Shown: positions 10,060-21,333 of the stretch, piece by piece | Position numbering within the stretch: position 1 is the stretch's first letter | How the letters are laid out: every line of letters starts with the position of its first letter | NCBI RefSeq assembly: GCF_001426545.1 | Contig: NZ_LMEZ01000005.1 | Coordinates: forward strand, 953,333 to 1,017,332 | DNA length: 64,000 nt | Direction of reading: 5' to 3' | Source of the DNA: Mycobacterium sp. Root135 | GTDB lineage: Bacteria; Actinomycetota; Actinomycetes; Mycobacteriales; Mycobacteriaceae | Notes under the pieces: model-generated | The model's database searches: none | What the model was told of the DNA's origin: nothing | Seen by the model: the letters and a program-made list of their open reading frames with translations, nothing else | Position numbers and translations under genes: made by a program

Positions 10060-10911
10060 ATGGCAGCGGTCTTCTCGGGGAGTGGTGCGGTAAGCGGTGG
10101 ACGGCTGACCCGCCATCGGCTTCGCACCCGTTTCGAGGCCATTCATCCCGACGTCTACGTCGCGGAGTTCGCGGAGCTGACGACCGCGGACCGAGCACGT
10201 GCCGCGGTGCTGTGGTCGAAGGGCCGCGGCGTCGTGGCAGGAGTCACGGCGTCTGCCTTGCACGGTGCAAAGTGGGTAGACGGCGGCCAACCCGTCGAGC
10301 TGATCTGGCGCAACCAACACGCCCCCCGCGGAGTGATCACTCGCAACGAACGTCTCGACGGCGACGAGTTCGCCGTCGTCGACGGCATCTCGGTGACCAC
10401 GGTGGCTCGCACTGCACTGGACCTCGGTCGTCATCTCGACCGCGATGCTGCGGTGACCCGACTGGACGCGCTGGCCCACGCGACGGGCATCTCGGCGGTC
10501 GACGTCGAACCGCTGCTGACTCGGCACCGTGGCAGTCGAGGCGTGCAGAAGGCCCGCGAAGCGATCGCGCTGATGGATGCCGGCGGCACGTCGCCGACGG
10601 AGACCTGGTTACGGCTACTCATCGTGGACGCCGGTCTGCCAAAGCCGCAGTCTCAGTTGATGGTTCACAACGGTGACCACTATCCCCTTGCCTACCTCGA
10701 TCTCGGATGGGAGAAGTTCATGGTCGCCGTGGAGTATGACGGCGACCAACATCGAACGGACCGGCAGCAATATCGGAAGGACGTCAGCAGACTGCAGATG
10801 CTCGAGCGGATGGGGTGGATCGTCATCCGAGTGCTCGCGGGTGAGCACCCGTTGGACGTGCTCCAGCGCATTCGGCACGCGCTGGCTCGTCGCGGCTGCC
10901 GCGAGGTATAA
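10060..10911 (+). CDS. AbiEi-like antitoxin domain fused to DUF559 (Vsr/MutH-like) protein
   Basis: 283 residues from ATG 10060 (MAAVFSGSGAVSGGRLTRHRL); an in-frame ATG at 10018 lies inside the flanking repeat. The N-terminal part has the AbiEi pattern: a winged helix, HPDVYVAEFAELTTADRARA, ASALHGAKWV, then the SVTTVARTALDLGRHLDR segment. The C-terminal DUF559 part keeps the nuclease-fold motif VAVEYDGDQHRTDRQQYRKD followed by RMGWIVIRV. The family is multicopy in actinobacteria. The position fits Rv3714c of M. tuberculosis. It is bracketed by matching palindromic repeats, and the stop codon falls in the second one. Endonuclease or antitoxin activity is inferred. Confidence 0.82.
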   Translation: MAAVFSGSGAVSGGRLTRHRLRTRFEAIHPDVYVAEFAELTTADRARAAVLWSKGRGVVAGVTASALHGAKWVDGGQPVELIWRNQHAPRGVITRNERLDGDEFAVVDGISVTTVARTALDLGRHLDRDAAVTRLDALAHATGISAVDVEPLLTRHRGSRGVQKAREAIALMDAGGTSPTETWLRLLIVDAGLPKPQSQLMVHNGDHYPLAYLDLGWEKFMVAVEYDGDQHRTDRQQYRKDVSRLQMLERMGWIVIRVLAGEHPLDVLQRIRHALARRGCREV

Positions 10912-10959
10912 ACCTCGGCGACGACACGCCGGGGGATGACGCCGACGCTTATGCCTCGC
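10901..10959. repeat. 59-bp palindromic repeat, copy 2
   Basis: Direct repeat of 9968-10026: 30 of the first 32 bases are identical, the total length is the same, and the ends (GCGAGGTATAA, TTATGCCTCGC) form an inverted repeat with one wobble position. It overlaps the last 11 nt of the DUF559 gene, including its stop codon. It is convergent with gatD, 26 nt from that gene's stop. Confidence 0.82.
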
Positions 10960-10984
10960 GCTCGATCTCGACGGGCGCGGGCCC

Positions 10985-11701
10985 TTAAGCGCGGCGCGGA
11001 GCCGCCAGGCGTTCGCGACGCAACTGCTCCACCTCGGCCAGCTGGATCGGCGCGAGTTCGCCGACCACTCGGGACAGCAGGTGGTCGGCCAACTGCGGAT
11101 TGCGAGCCAGGCACGGGCCATGCAGATAGGTCGCGACGATGCTGCCCTGCACCGCGCCGTCGAAGCCGTCACCGTCCCGGTTGCCGGCCCCGCTGATCAC
11201 CTTGGCTAGCGGTTCGGCCGCAGGACCCAAAAGTGTTCCGCCCCGGTGGTTTTCGAAACCCGTCAGGCGTTGGTCGAGGCCCGGCACCAGCGGCTGCGAG
11301 ACGACTTCGCCGATGGTCCGCGCAGGCTGCGGCGAGGTCGTCACGTCGAGCACGCCGACGCCCTCGACCCGCTCGCCCGACGACGTCTCATACCAGTGCC
11401 CGAGCACCTGGATCGCCGCGCAGATCGCCAGCACGGGGGCGCCCCGTTCGGCAGCCCGCTGCAGCCCGGGGTACTGGATCAGATGCTTGGTGGCCAACCG
11501 TTGGGCGTAGTCCTCCGCGCCGCCGAGGGTGTAGAGATCGAGGGAGTCGGGCACCGGGTCGGCCAGCGTGATTTCGACGACTTCGGCGTCGATCCCCCTC
11601 AGCCGCAACCTCTCTCGCAGCACGACCGCGTTGCCGCCGTCGCCGTAGGTTCCCATGACGTCGGGCAGCACCAGCCCGATCCGAACGGTGGATTCACTCA
11701 C
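10985..11701 (-). CDS. gatD: Lipid II isoglutaminyl synthase glutaminase subunit GatD
   Basis: 238 residues. Class I (CobQ/CobB-like) glutamine amidotransferase subunit that releases ammonia from glutamine for MurT. The nucleophile lies in VLAICAAIQVLGHWYE, and the partner histidine in ATYLHGPCLARNP. The N-terminus VRIGLVLPDVMGTYGDGGN and YTLGGAEDYAQ fit the family (Rv3713). Its start overlaps the murT stop by 8 nt, so it is translated with murT as one operon. Together they convert D-iGlu to D-iGln in the peptidoglycan stem peptide. Confidence 0.93.
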   Translation of the reverse strand: MSESTVRIGLVLPDVMGTYGDGGNAVVLRERLRLRGIDAEVVEITLADPVPDSLDLYTLGGAEDYAQRLATKHLIQYPGLQRAAERGAPVLAICAAIQVLGHWYETSSGERVEGVGVLDVTTSPQPARTIGEVVSQPLVPGLDQRLTGFENHRGGTLLGPAAEPLAKVISGAGNRDGDGFDGAVQGSIVATYLHGPCLARNPQLADHLLSRVVGELAPIQLAEVEQLRRERLAAPRRA

Positions 11702-12920
11702 GGGGCAGCCGCCGGTTGAGTTGGAGGAATGCGGTGTAGTTGGCGACCACCTCGACGTGACCGGGTGGGCACGACGCGATGGCCTTCACGGTGTCGTGCT
11801 CCAGGGTGTGGTCGACGCCGGCGTACCCCAGACGCACCGCCAGATCGGTGCCGCGCTCGCCCGCCGCGACGACCGTCGTATCGCCAAAGTGTTCGAACCG
11901 GACGTCCCACAGCCACGACAGGTCCTCGCCGTCCGGGACCTGTCCGTTGACCGCGATGACGACGCCCGCACCGTGCTTGTCGACCATCGACAGCGCCTCG
12001 TGCCAGCCCGCCGGGTTCTTGGCCAGCAGCACCCGCACGGTGTGCTCACCCAGCTGCACGGTGCGGTAACGCCCAGCGACCTCATCGACGCCGGACACCG
12101 CGGCGACCGCCGCCGCGGGATCGGCGCCGAGGGTGACCGCCGCCGCGATCGCCTGCGTGGCGTTGCCGCGGTTGACGTCGCCGGGCAGTGCCAACGTCAT
12201 CGGCAGGGTCAGTCCGTCGGGTCCGTGGACGTGGGTGTCGTCGTACCACCAGTGCGGCGTGGGCCGCTTGAAGTCGCTGCCCGTGGAGTACCAGTGCGAC
12301 TCCTCGCGCACGATGACCTCGCCGCTGCGAGGACAGCTGACCGAGTCGTTGGCCCACGTTCCGCCGGCGGCCACCCACACCACGTTCGGGCTGTCGTAGG
12401 CGGCCGACGTCATGAGCACGTCGTCGCAGTTGGCCACCACGACGGCCCCACCGTGCCGGGCGAGTCCACCGCGCAGCGTCCGCTCGATGTGGTTGATCTC
12501 ACCAACGCGGTCGAGCTGATCGCGGGACAAATTGAGGAGGACGACCACCGCGGCGGGCACGGCGTCGAGGACGTGTGGCACGTGCATCTCGTCGACTTCG
12601 AGCGCCGCGAGCTTGGCCGTGCGGTCGCCGGCCAGCGCCGCGATCAGCCCGGCGTCCATGTTCGCGCCTTCGGCGTTGGTCGCGACGGGACCCATGGTGG
12701 CGAGCGCGGCGGCCGTCATCCTGGTGGTCGTCGACTTGCCGTTCGTGCCGGTCACGACGACGGAGCTGCGTCCGGTGCCGAGTTGACCGAGGATCGACTT
12801 GTCCAGGGCCATCGACACCAGGCCGCCGATCATCGCGCCGGCGCCACGCCCGGTGACCCGCGACGCCCAGCGCGCGGCAGACCCGGCACCCAGCGCGATT
12901 CGACCCCGAGTGGTGACCAT
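11694..12920 (-). CDS. murT: Lipid II isoglutaminyl synthase catalytic subunit MurT
   Basis: 408 residues from ATG 12920 (MVTTRGRIALGAGSAARWAS). Mur ligase-like: P-loop VVVTGTNGKSTTTRM, central ATNAEGANMDAGL, then LLNLSRDQLDR, and a C-terminal DUF1727 segment with LLAKNPAGWHEALSMVDKHG. It activates the glutamate alpha-carboxylate of lipid II for amidation with ammonia from GatD. The insertion that carries a Cys4 zinc ribbon in the staphylococcal enzyme reads SCPRSGEVIV..YSTGSDFKRP here, with only one cysteine left. Divergent from dnaQ with an 87-nt gap. Confidence 0.94.
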   Translation of the reverse strand: MVTTRGRIALGAGSAARWASRVTGRGAGAMIGGLVSMALDKSILGQLGTGRSSVVVTGTNGKSTTTRMTAAALATMGPVATNAEGANMDAGLIAALAGDRTAKLAALEVDEMHVPHVLDAVPAAVVVLLNLSRDQLDRVGEINHIERTLRGGLARHGGAVVVANCDDVLMTSAAYDSPNVVWVAAGGTWANDSVSCPRSGEVIVREESHWYSTGSDFKRPTPHWWYDDTHVHGPDGLTLPMTLALPGDVNRGNATQAIAAAVTLGADPAAAVAAVSGVDEVAGRYRTVQLGEHTVRVLLAKNPAGWHEALSMVDKHGAGVVIAVNGQVPDGEDLSWLWDVRFEHFGDTTVVAAGERGTDLAVRLGYAGVDHTLEHDTVKAIASCPPGHVEVVANYTAFLQLNRRLPRE

Positions 12921-13007
12921 CCCCGGCAGTCTAAAAGGGCCAAAGTCGGCTGGCGACACGCGGCGTCTCGGTCGGGCCTTGTCGGGGACCCGTGCCATCC
13001 TCGAATC

Positions 13008-13997
13008 GTGAGCCAAACGTTCGGCCGACCGGCCTCCGAGCCCGGTGCGGGCTGGGCCGTCGTCGACGTCGAGACGACGGGCTTCCATCCGCGTCAGGCT
13101 CGCGTCGTCAGCGTGGCCGCGCTGGCCCTCGGTGACGACGGCAACGTCGAGGGCAGCTTCGCCAGCCTGCTCAATCCGGGCGTCGACCCAGGCCCCACCC
13201 ACGTCCACGGGCTGACCACCGAGATGCTGCAGGGCCAGCCGACCTTCGCCGACATCGTCGGCGAGCTCAACGCGGTCCTCGAGGGCCGCACGCTGGTGGC
13301 GCACAACGTCGGCTTCGACTACTCCTTCCTGGCCAACGAGGCCGAGCTGGTGGGTGCCGAGCTGCCGGTCGACACCGTGATGTGCACCGTCGAGCTGGCC
13401 CGCCGGCTCAACCTCGGCGTCGAGAACCTGAGGTTGGAGACGCTGGCCGCGCACTGGGGCGTCACCCAGATGCGCCCCCACGACGCCCTCGACGACGCCA
13501 TGGTGCTGGCTCAAATCCTCAAGCCGTCATTGGCGGGCGCCCACGACCGCAACGCGTGGCTGCCGGTCCGGCCGGTGGCGCGCCGCACGTGGCCCAACGG
13601 TCAGGTCACCCACGACGAGCTGCTGCCGCTGCGGACGTTGGCGGCCCGGATGCCCAGCGACTTCCAGCACCCCGGCCGCTTCGTCGCGGGCAGGCCACTG
13701 GTGCAGGGCATGCGGGTGGCCTTGTCGGCCGAGGTCACCCACACCTACGAGGAACTCATCGAACGGATGCTGCACGTCGGACTGTCGTACGCCGACATCG
13801 TCGACCAGCAGACGTCGTTGGTGGTGTGCAACGACGCCGACCCCGATCAGGGCCGGGGCTACCAGGCCCGCGAGATGGGCATTCCGCTGGTCGACGACGC
13901 GACGTTCATCGCGCTGATCGAACACGTCGTCGGTGGCACGGGGATCGAGCAGTTCACCGACCCCACGCTCCGGGGCGATCAGTTCACCCTGTTCTGA
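13008..13997 (+). CDS. dnaQ: DnaQ-like DEDDh 3'-5' exonuclease (Rv3711c type)
   Basis: 329 residues from GTG 13008 (MSQTFGRPASEPGAGW), the same length as I recall for M. tuberculosis Rv3711c. The exonuclease domain has ExoI VVDVETTGF, ExoII AHNVGFDYSFL and ExoIII HDALDDAMVLA, placing it in the DEDDh group. The C-terminal third (LVVCNDADPDQGRGYQA) resembles a BRCT-like module. The frame is open far upstream (to 11655), but that region is murT antisense. In mycobacteria proofreading of replication is done mainly by the DnaE1 PHP domain, so the role of this exonuclease is probably accessory. Confidence 0.88.
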   Translation: MSQTFGRPASEPGAGWAVVDVETTGFHPRQARVVSVAALALGDDGNVEGSFASLLNPGVDPGPTHVHGLTTEMLQGQPTFADIVGELNAVLEGRTLVAHNVGFDYSFLANEAELVGAELPVDTVMCTVELARRLNLGVENLRLETLAAHWGVTQMRPHDALDDAMVLAQILKPSLAGAHDRNAWLPVRPVARRTWPNGQVTHDELLPLRTLAARMPSDFQHPGRFVAGRPLVQGMRVALSAEVTHTYEELIERMLHVGLSYADIVDQQTSLVVCNDADPDQGRGYQAREMGIPLVDDATFIALIEHVVGGTGIEQFTDPTLRGDQFTLF

Positions 13998-14009
13998 GGC
14001 CGGGCGGAC

Positions 14010-14396
14010 CTACGCCAGAGCCTTGGCCTTGAGTGACTCGTATTCACCCTGGTTGATCGTGCCGGCGTCCAGCAACTCCTTGGCGTGCGCGATCTCCTCG
14101 GCAGGCGAACGTCCGGCGGCCTGCTTGATGTAGTCGTCGGTCTGTCGCTTGGCCGCCACCGCCGCTTCGTGGGCCCGCACCGACATGCCCTGGCCACGCG
14201 CGATCAGGTAGATCAACGCTGCGAACCACGGAATGACGAAAAGGAAGACGACCCAGAGCGCCTTGACGAAGCCGGACGTCTCGTGGTCACGCCAGAACAG
14301 GTCCGTGAGGATCTGGAAGAGCACCAGCAGGTAGGCGATCCACGCGAAGATGATCAGGAAGTGCCACAGGAAATCCCACGTCGAACCCCAGTCCAT
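14010..14396 (-). CDS. PLDc_N / SHOCT domain membrane protein
   Basis: 128 residues. Two transmembrane helices (about 8-30 and 45-66) form the PLDc_N pattern with VLFQILTDLFWRDH between them and VIPWFAALIYLIARG at the end. A charged helix leads to a C-terminal SHOCT motif, AEEIAHAKELLDAGTINQGEYESLKAK. SHOCT domains are short oligomerisation modules. The molecular role is unknown. It is convergent with dnaQ, and leuA lies upstream on the same strand 47 nt away. Confidence 0.85.
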   Translation of the reverse strand: MDWGSTWDFLWHFLIIFAWIAYLLVLFQILTDLFWRDHETSGFVKALWVVFLFVIPWFAALIYLIARGQGMSVRAHEAAVAAKRQTDDYIKQAAGRSPAEEIAHAKELLDAGTINQGEYESLKAKALA

Positions 14397-14443
14397 GACG
14401 GCTCCTCACGTCGTCGACGCCACGTCTTGACGCCGACGTCAGT

Positions 14444-16334
<1,891 letters not shown>

Positions 16335-16340
<6 letters not shown>

Positions 16341-16376
16341 CCCGCCGCGGCGTCCGAGAAGGAGCGACCGCTGCAC
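16335..16376 (-). CDS. leuA leader peptide (three consecutive Leu codons)
   Basis: A 13-codon frame from GTG 16376 to TGA 16335 encodes MQRSLLLGRRGGV. Codons 5-7 are CTC CTT CTC, all leucine. It ends 79 nt before the leuA start and its stop codon lies inside one arm of the alternative hairpins. Ribosome stalling at the leucine codons when charged tRNA-Leu is scarce would change which hairpin forms. Too short to be found by ordinary gene calling. Confidence 0.72.
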
Positions 16377-16422
16377 GACGGTCACTCTACTCCGCGAGGC
16401 CACTTCTCCAAAACACCAAAGA

Positions 16423-16462
16423 GGCCCCGGTCGGCGCGGGGCGAATCGCGCCGACCGGGGCC
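16423..16462 (-). terminator. Rho-independent terminator of amt
   Basis: A perfect 16-bp GC-rich stem (arms 16423-16438 and 16447-16462, 8-nt loop) starts 6 nt beyond the amt stop codon. On the minus strand it is followed by TCTTTGGTGTTTTGG. It should separate the amt transcript from the leuA leader. Confidence 0.85.
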
Positions 16463-16467
16463 AGTCT

Positions 16468-17730
16468 CTAGAGGGTTTGCAACTCGTACGCCGCGTCGCG
16501 GTGCAACTTGGCGTCGATGCCGCTTTCCTCGTCCTCGGGCGAGATGCGGATGCCCATCGTCTTCTTGATCACGAACGCGATCGCGAAGGCGACCACGAAC
16601 GAGTAGGCCATCACCGCACCTGCGGCGATGATCTGCTTCCACAGCTGGCTGAAGCCGCCGCCGTAGAAGACGCCGTCGGTGGCGTTGGGCATGCTCGCGC
16701 TGGCGAAGAAGCCGATCAGCACGGTGCCGATGACGCCGCCGACGAGGTGCACGCCGACCACGTCGAGCGAGTCGTCGTAGCCGAAGCGCTCCTTGAGGCC
16801 GACGGCGTAGACGCAGACCGCGCCGGCGATGGCGCCGACCGCGATCGCGCCGATCGGGGTGACCGCACCACAGGCGGGGGTGATGGCGACCAGGCCGGTG
16901 ATCGCGCCGGACGCCGCGCCGACGCCGGTGACGTGGCCGTCCTTGATCTTCTCGACGGCCAGCCAGGCCAGGGTGGCGGCGCAGGTGGCGACGAACGTGG
17001 TGACCATGACGATCGCGGCCGAGTTGCCAGCGGCAAGGGCCGAACCGCCGTTGAACGCATACCAGCCGGCCCACAGCAGGCCCGCGCCCAGCAGCGTCAG
17101 GGGCACGTTGTGGGGCTTGCGCAGCTGACCGAACATCGCGGACTTGCCGAGCACGATTGCGACGGCCAACGCCGCGGCGCCTGCGTTGATGTGCACGGCG
17201 GTACCGCCGGCGAAGTCAATTGCTTTGAGGCTGTTGGCAATCCAGCCACCGACCGAGCCCTCGGTGACCACGCCGTCGAAGGCGAACACCCAGTGTGCGA
17301 CGGGGAAGTACACCAGCACGGCCCAGAACACGGCGAACACCATCCACGCGCCGAACTTCATCCGGTCGGCGACCGCACCCGAGATCAGGGCGACGGTGAT
17401 CGCCGCGAAGAGCGCCTGGAACAGTGCGAACAGGCTGACCTGCAACCCGGAGATGGTCGTCTGGGATTCGAGCAGATCCGTCATCCCGGCGAACTCGGTG
17501 AAGCTGCCGACGAAGCCGCCGTAGCTGGTGCCGAAGACCATGGAGAAGCCGAACAGCACCCAGAGGACGCCGACGACGGCGACGGCGCCGAAGGTCATCA
17601 TCATCATGTTGGTCGAGCTCTTCACCGAGACCATGCCGCCGTAGAACAGCGCCAGCCCGGGGATCATCAGCGTGAGGCCGATGATGCAACACAGCATGAA
17701 TGCCGTGGTGCCGGTGTCAACTACATCCAT
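16468..17730 (-). CDS. amt: Ammonium transporter
   Basis: 420-residue Amt/MEP/Rh channel with about eleven membrane helices. It starts MDVVDTGTTAFMLCCIIGL with GGAGAG about 5-10 nt upstream. Signatures include FYGGMVSVKSSTNMMMMTF, DFAGGTAVHINAGAAALA (the pore histidine region), YAFNGGSALAAGN and the second pore-histidine segment VVGVHLVGG. The cytoplasmic tail LKERFGYDDSLD.. ..KTMGIRISPEDEESGIDAKLHRDAAYEL is the type that PII proteins regulate, although no glnB or glnD follows here. A GlnR-like box upstream suggests induction under nitrogen limitation. Confidence 0.95.
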   Translation of the reverse strand: MDVVDTGTTAFMLCCIIGLTLMIPGLALFYGGMVSVKSSTNMMMMTFGAVAVVGVLWVLFGFSMVFGTSYGGFVGSFTEFAGMTDLLESQTTISGLQVSLFALFQALFAAITVALISGAVADRMKFGAWMVFAVFWAVLVYFPVAHWVFAFDGVVTEGSVGGWIANSLKAIDFAGGTAVHINAGAAALAVAIVLGKSAMFGQLRKPHNVPLTLLGAGLLWAGWYAFNGGSALAAGNSAAIVMVTTFVATCAATLAWLAVEKIKDGHVTGVGAASGAITGLVAITPACGAVTPIGAIAVGAIAGAVCVYAVGLKERFGYDDSLDVVGVHLVGGVIGTVLIGFFASASMPNATDGVFYGGGFSQLWKQIIAAGAVMAYSFVVAFAIAFVIKKTMGIRISPEDEESGIDAKLHRDAAYELQTL

Positions 17731-17815
17731 CGGTACTCTCCATCAGTGGTGCGGCCCCCTCGAGGCCGATCACTGGCAGTGAACGAGGTTTCTGTTACGT
17801 GGACTTACCTGTGAG

Positions 17816-17831
17816 GTTTCGCGCACGTTAA
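17816..17831 (-). promoter_or_regulatory. Candidate GlnR box upstream of amt
   Basis: On the minus strand the site reads TTAAC-GTGCGC-GAAAC, giving the AC-N9-AC spacing of mycobacterial GlnR sites. It ends about 85 nt upstream of the amt start. A second, weaker half (GTAAC AGAAAC) follows on the minus strand around 17786-17797. GlnR control of amt genes is well known in actinobacteria; binding at this site is inferred from sequence only. Confidence 0.5.
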
Positions 17832-17886
17832 ACGTCCTCGGCGATGCGACGCCTTGCACCTGTGTCAGCATCAAGAGGTGAAACGC

Positions 17887-18345
17887 GTGAGGCCGCTGAC
17901 GACGGTCGTGGTGGTGGTAGCCATGCTGATCGGCGGCGGCATCTGGTGGCTGTTCTTCCGTGGTCCGTCCTCGTCGGACTGCGCTCCGGTGCGAGAAATG
18001 TTGGCGTTCAACAAGTCCGAGATCGACACCCTCAACGCCAAGACCCACGTCCCCGAACCCGGATCGTCGGAAGCGGCAACCGACCCGAGTGAACTCGACT
18101 ACCGGGCGTGGGTCGACGGGCTCACCGACCGGGCTGCGAAGGTCACCGCCCCCGAGCTGGCAGGGCCGGCCAAGGAGACCGCAGAGACCGCCGATCGGCT
18201 GGTTCGGGCCCGTCTCGACTACGACGCCCAGAGCGCGCGCACCGCGCCGGGTGCCATGGCCCCCGCGTCGGCCATGATCGTCGCCGCGTTCAACGACCAG
18301 TTCGAAGCCCAGGTCGGCCAGCTGTCTAAGACGTGCCCGTCGTGA
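17887..18345 (+). CDS. Hypothetical single-pass membrane or secreted protein
   Basis: 152 residues from GTG 17887, with AGAGG 8 nt upstream; an in-frame GTG at 17878 would add three residues. A single N-terminal hydrophobic helix (TTVVVVVAMLIGGGIWWLFF) is followed by an exported helical domain with two cysteines (SSSDCAPVREML and the C-terminal KTCPS) that could form a disulfide. The middle is rich in Ala and charged residues. Its last 20 nt overlap the 3' end of the convergent nitroreductase gene. Not recognised; function unknown. Confidence 0.72.
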   Translation: MRPLTTVVVVVAMLIGGGIWWLFFRGPSSSDCAPVREMLAFNKSEIDTLNAKTHVPEPGSSEAATDPSELDYRAWVDGLTDRAAKVTAPELAGPAKETAETADRLVRARLDYDAQSARTAPGAMAPASAMIVAAFNDQFEAQVGQLSKTCPS

Positions 18346-18925
18346 ACGCGGCGCCCCATCTGACGGCGTAGGCCACCTGCTCCAGCGGCAGCCGCTCCCG
18401 GGGCCTCGAGTCCCGCTCGACGACGGCCTGATCCGCCGTTGAGTAGTCGCCGAGCGTCCCCAGTGCCAGCACCGCGACCGGTCTGACCTCGTCGGGAACG
18501 CCGAAGGCGGCGCGCGCGGCGTCGGCGTCGAACCCGGCCATGGGATGCGCGACCAGCCCACGGGCGACCGCCTCGACGCTGGCGTTGGCGATCGCGGCCC
18601 CGGCGTCGACCGCGGAGTAGAACGCCGTGTTCTCGTCGGGCCCCTCGTCGGCGCAGATCAAAAGCAGCGCGCCCGCGGCCGTCGCATACGAGTTGCCGCG
18701 TTTGAGGGTCGCGACCAGTGCGTCGAACGTCTCGTCGCCGCGCAGCCCCACCACGAACCGGACCGGCTGTCGACCGCCCCAGGTCGCCGCCCAGCGGGCG
18801 GCCTCGAGGACGGCGGTCACCTGCTCGCCGGTGACGGTCGCATCGGGATCGAAGGCTCGCGGACTCCAGCGTGCGGCGATGGGCTCGTGGATCGGTACGC
18901 GGGTGTCGGCACGTCTGTTGGTCAC
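18326..18925 (-). CDS. Nitroreductase family protein
   Basis: 199 residues from GTG 18925. FMN-dependent nitroreductase fold: RWSPRAFDPDATVTGEQVTAVLEAARWAATWGGRQPVRF is cut here into recognisable pieces (RWSPRAFDP, then VLEAARWAATWGGRQPVRF). AFYSAVDAGAAIANASVEAVARGL is the helix in the dimer core and RPVAVLALGTLG is the family C-terminal strand. It would use NAD(P)H to reduce quinones or nitro compounds; no substrate can be assigned. The divergent gap to ask is 92 nt. Confidence 0.85.
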   Translation of the reverse strand: MTNRRADTRVPIHEPIAARWSPRAFDPDATVTGEQVTAVLEAARWAATWGGRQPVRFVVGLRGDETFDALVATLKRGNSYATAAGALLLICADEGPDENTAFYSAVDAGAAIANASVEAVARGLVAHPMAGFDADAARAAFGVPDEVRPVAVLALGTLGDYSTADQAVVERDSRPRERLPLEQVAYAVRWGAAFTTGTS

Positions 18926-19017
18926 GCGTCCGAACGCTACCGCCGGACGGGACGGAAAAACCGGTGGGCAGACCCCTTATCCTGTATGCGACTCACGCGT
19001 GAAGGGAAAGGTCAACA

Positions 19018-20283
19018 GTGGCGCTCGTCGTACAGAAGTACGGCGGATCCTCGGTGTCAGACGCCGATCGGATTCGCCGGGTCGCCGAGCGCATCGTCGA
19101 GACCAAGAAGGCGGGTAACGACGTCGTCGTCGTGGTCTCGGCCATGGGCGACACCACCGACGATCTGCTCGACTTGGCGCGCCAGGTTAACCCCGCGCCG
19201 CCCCCGCGTGAAATGGACATGCTGCTGACCTCGGGGGAGCGGATCTCCAACGCCCTGGTCGCGATGGCCATCTCCTCGCTCGGCGCCGAGGCGCGGTCCT
19301 TCACCGGATCGCAGGCCGGCGTCATCACGACTGGCACGCACGGCAACGCCAAGATCATCGACGTCACGCCGGGCAGGCTCCGCAGCGCCCTCGACGAGGG
19401 GTTGATCGTGTTGGTCGCCGGCTTCCAGGGCGTCAGCCAGGACAGCAAGGACGTGACCACGCTCGGCCGTGGCGGTTCCGACACCACCGCCGTCGCACTG
19501 GCCGCCGCGTTGCACGCCGACGTGTGCGAGATCTACACCGACGTGGACGGCATCTTCACCGCCGACCCACGCATCGTGCCCAACGCCAGGCACCTGTCCA
19601 CCGTCAGCTTCGAGGAGATGCTCGAGATGGCGGCCTGTGGGGCGAAGGTGCTCATGTTGAGGTGCGTGGAATATGCCCGGCGCTACGACGTTCCGATACA
19701 CGTCAGGTCGTCGTACTCAGACAAGGCGGGCACGCTCGTCAAAGGATCGATGGAGGACATCCCGATGGAAGACGCGATCCTGACCGGAGTTGCCCACGAT
19801 CGTGGTGAGGCGAAGGTGACCGTCGTCGGGTTGCCCGACGTTCCTGGCTACGCGGCCAAGGTGTTCCGCGCCGTCGCCGACGCCGACGTGAACATCGACA
19901 TGGTGCTGCAGAACATCAGCAAGATCGAAGACGGCAAGACCGACATCACCTTTACCTGCGCGCGGGACAACGGGCCGGCGGCCGTCGAGAAGCTTGCGTC
20001 GCTGCAGGGTGAAATCGGTTTCACCTCAGTGCTTTACGACGACCACATCGGCAAGGTGTCGCTGATCGGCGCCGGCATGCGCAGCCACCCGGGCGTCACC
20101 GCGACGTTCTGTGAGGCGCTCGCCGCCGTCGGCGTCAACATCGACCTCATCTCGACCTCGGAAATTCGAATTTCGGTGCTGGTCAAGGACACCGAGTTGG
20201 ACAAGGCCGTGATGGCGTTGCACGAGGCGTTCAATCTGGGCGGCGACGAAGAGGCCGTCGTATATGCGGGAAGCGGGATCTAG
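19018..20283 (+). CDS. ask: Aspartate kinase (alpha subunit, full length)
   Basis: 421 residues from GTG 19018, with GAAGGGAAAGG just upstream. It phosphorylates aspartate, the entry to lysine, diaminopimelate, threonine and methionine. The kinase domain starts [18 protein letters not shown] and contains [18 protein letters not shown] and [15 protein letters not shown]. Two ACT domains follow ([37 protein letters not shown]), the usual site of lysine/threonine feedback. The stop codon directly abuts the asd start. An internal start for a beta subunit is annotated separately. Confidence 0.97.
   Translation: MALVVQKYGGSSVSDADRIRRVAERIVETKKAGNDVVVVVSAMGDTTDDLLDLARQVNPAPPPREMDMLLTSGERISNALVAMAISSLGAEARSFTGSQAGVITTGTHGNAKIIDVTPGRLRSALDEGLIVLVAGFQGVSQDSKDVTTLGRGGSDTTAVALAAALHADVCEIYTDVDGIFTADPRIVPNARHLSTVSFEEMLEMAACGAKVLMLRCVEYARRYDVPIHVRSSYSDKAGTLVKGSMEDIPMEDAILTGVAHDRGEAKVTVVGLPDVPGYAAKVFRAVADADVNIDMVLQNISKIEDGKTDITFTCARDNGPAAVEKLASLQGEIGFTSVLYDDHIGKVSLIGAGMRSHPGVTATFCEALAAVGVNIDLISTSEIRISVLVKDTELDKAVMALHEAFNLGGDEEAVVYAGSGI
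19765..20283 (+). CDS. ask: Aspartate kinase beta subunit (internal in-frame start)
   Basis: Within ask, ATG 19765 is in frame (codon 250) and has GGAGG at 19752-19756, 8 nt upstream. Translation from it gives a 172-residue protein consisting only of the two regulatory ACT domains ([18 protein letters not shown]). Overlapping alpha/beta aspartate kinases of this kind are known in corynebacteria and mycobacteria, where the enzyme is alpha2beta2. Confidence 0.7.
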   Translation: MEDAILTGVAHDRGEAKVTVVGLPDVPGYAAKVFRAVADADVNIDMVLQNISKIEDGKTDITFTCARDNGPAAVEKLASLQGEIGFTSVLYDDHIGKVSLIGAGMRSHPGVTATFCEALAAVGVNIDLISTSEIRISVLVKDTELDKAVMALHEAFNLGGDEEAVVYAGSGI

Positions 20284-21318
<1,035 letters not shown>

Positions 21319-21333
21319 CCCACCGGCCGCCCA

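Noticed and set aside
11655..13007. Upstream extension of the dnaQ frame across murT
   Set aside because: Antisense to murT, which has clear Mur ligase motifs; family length fits the GTG at 13008.
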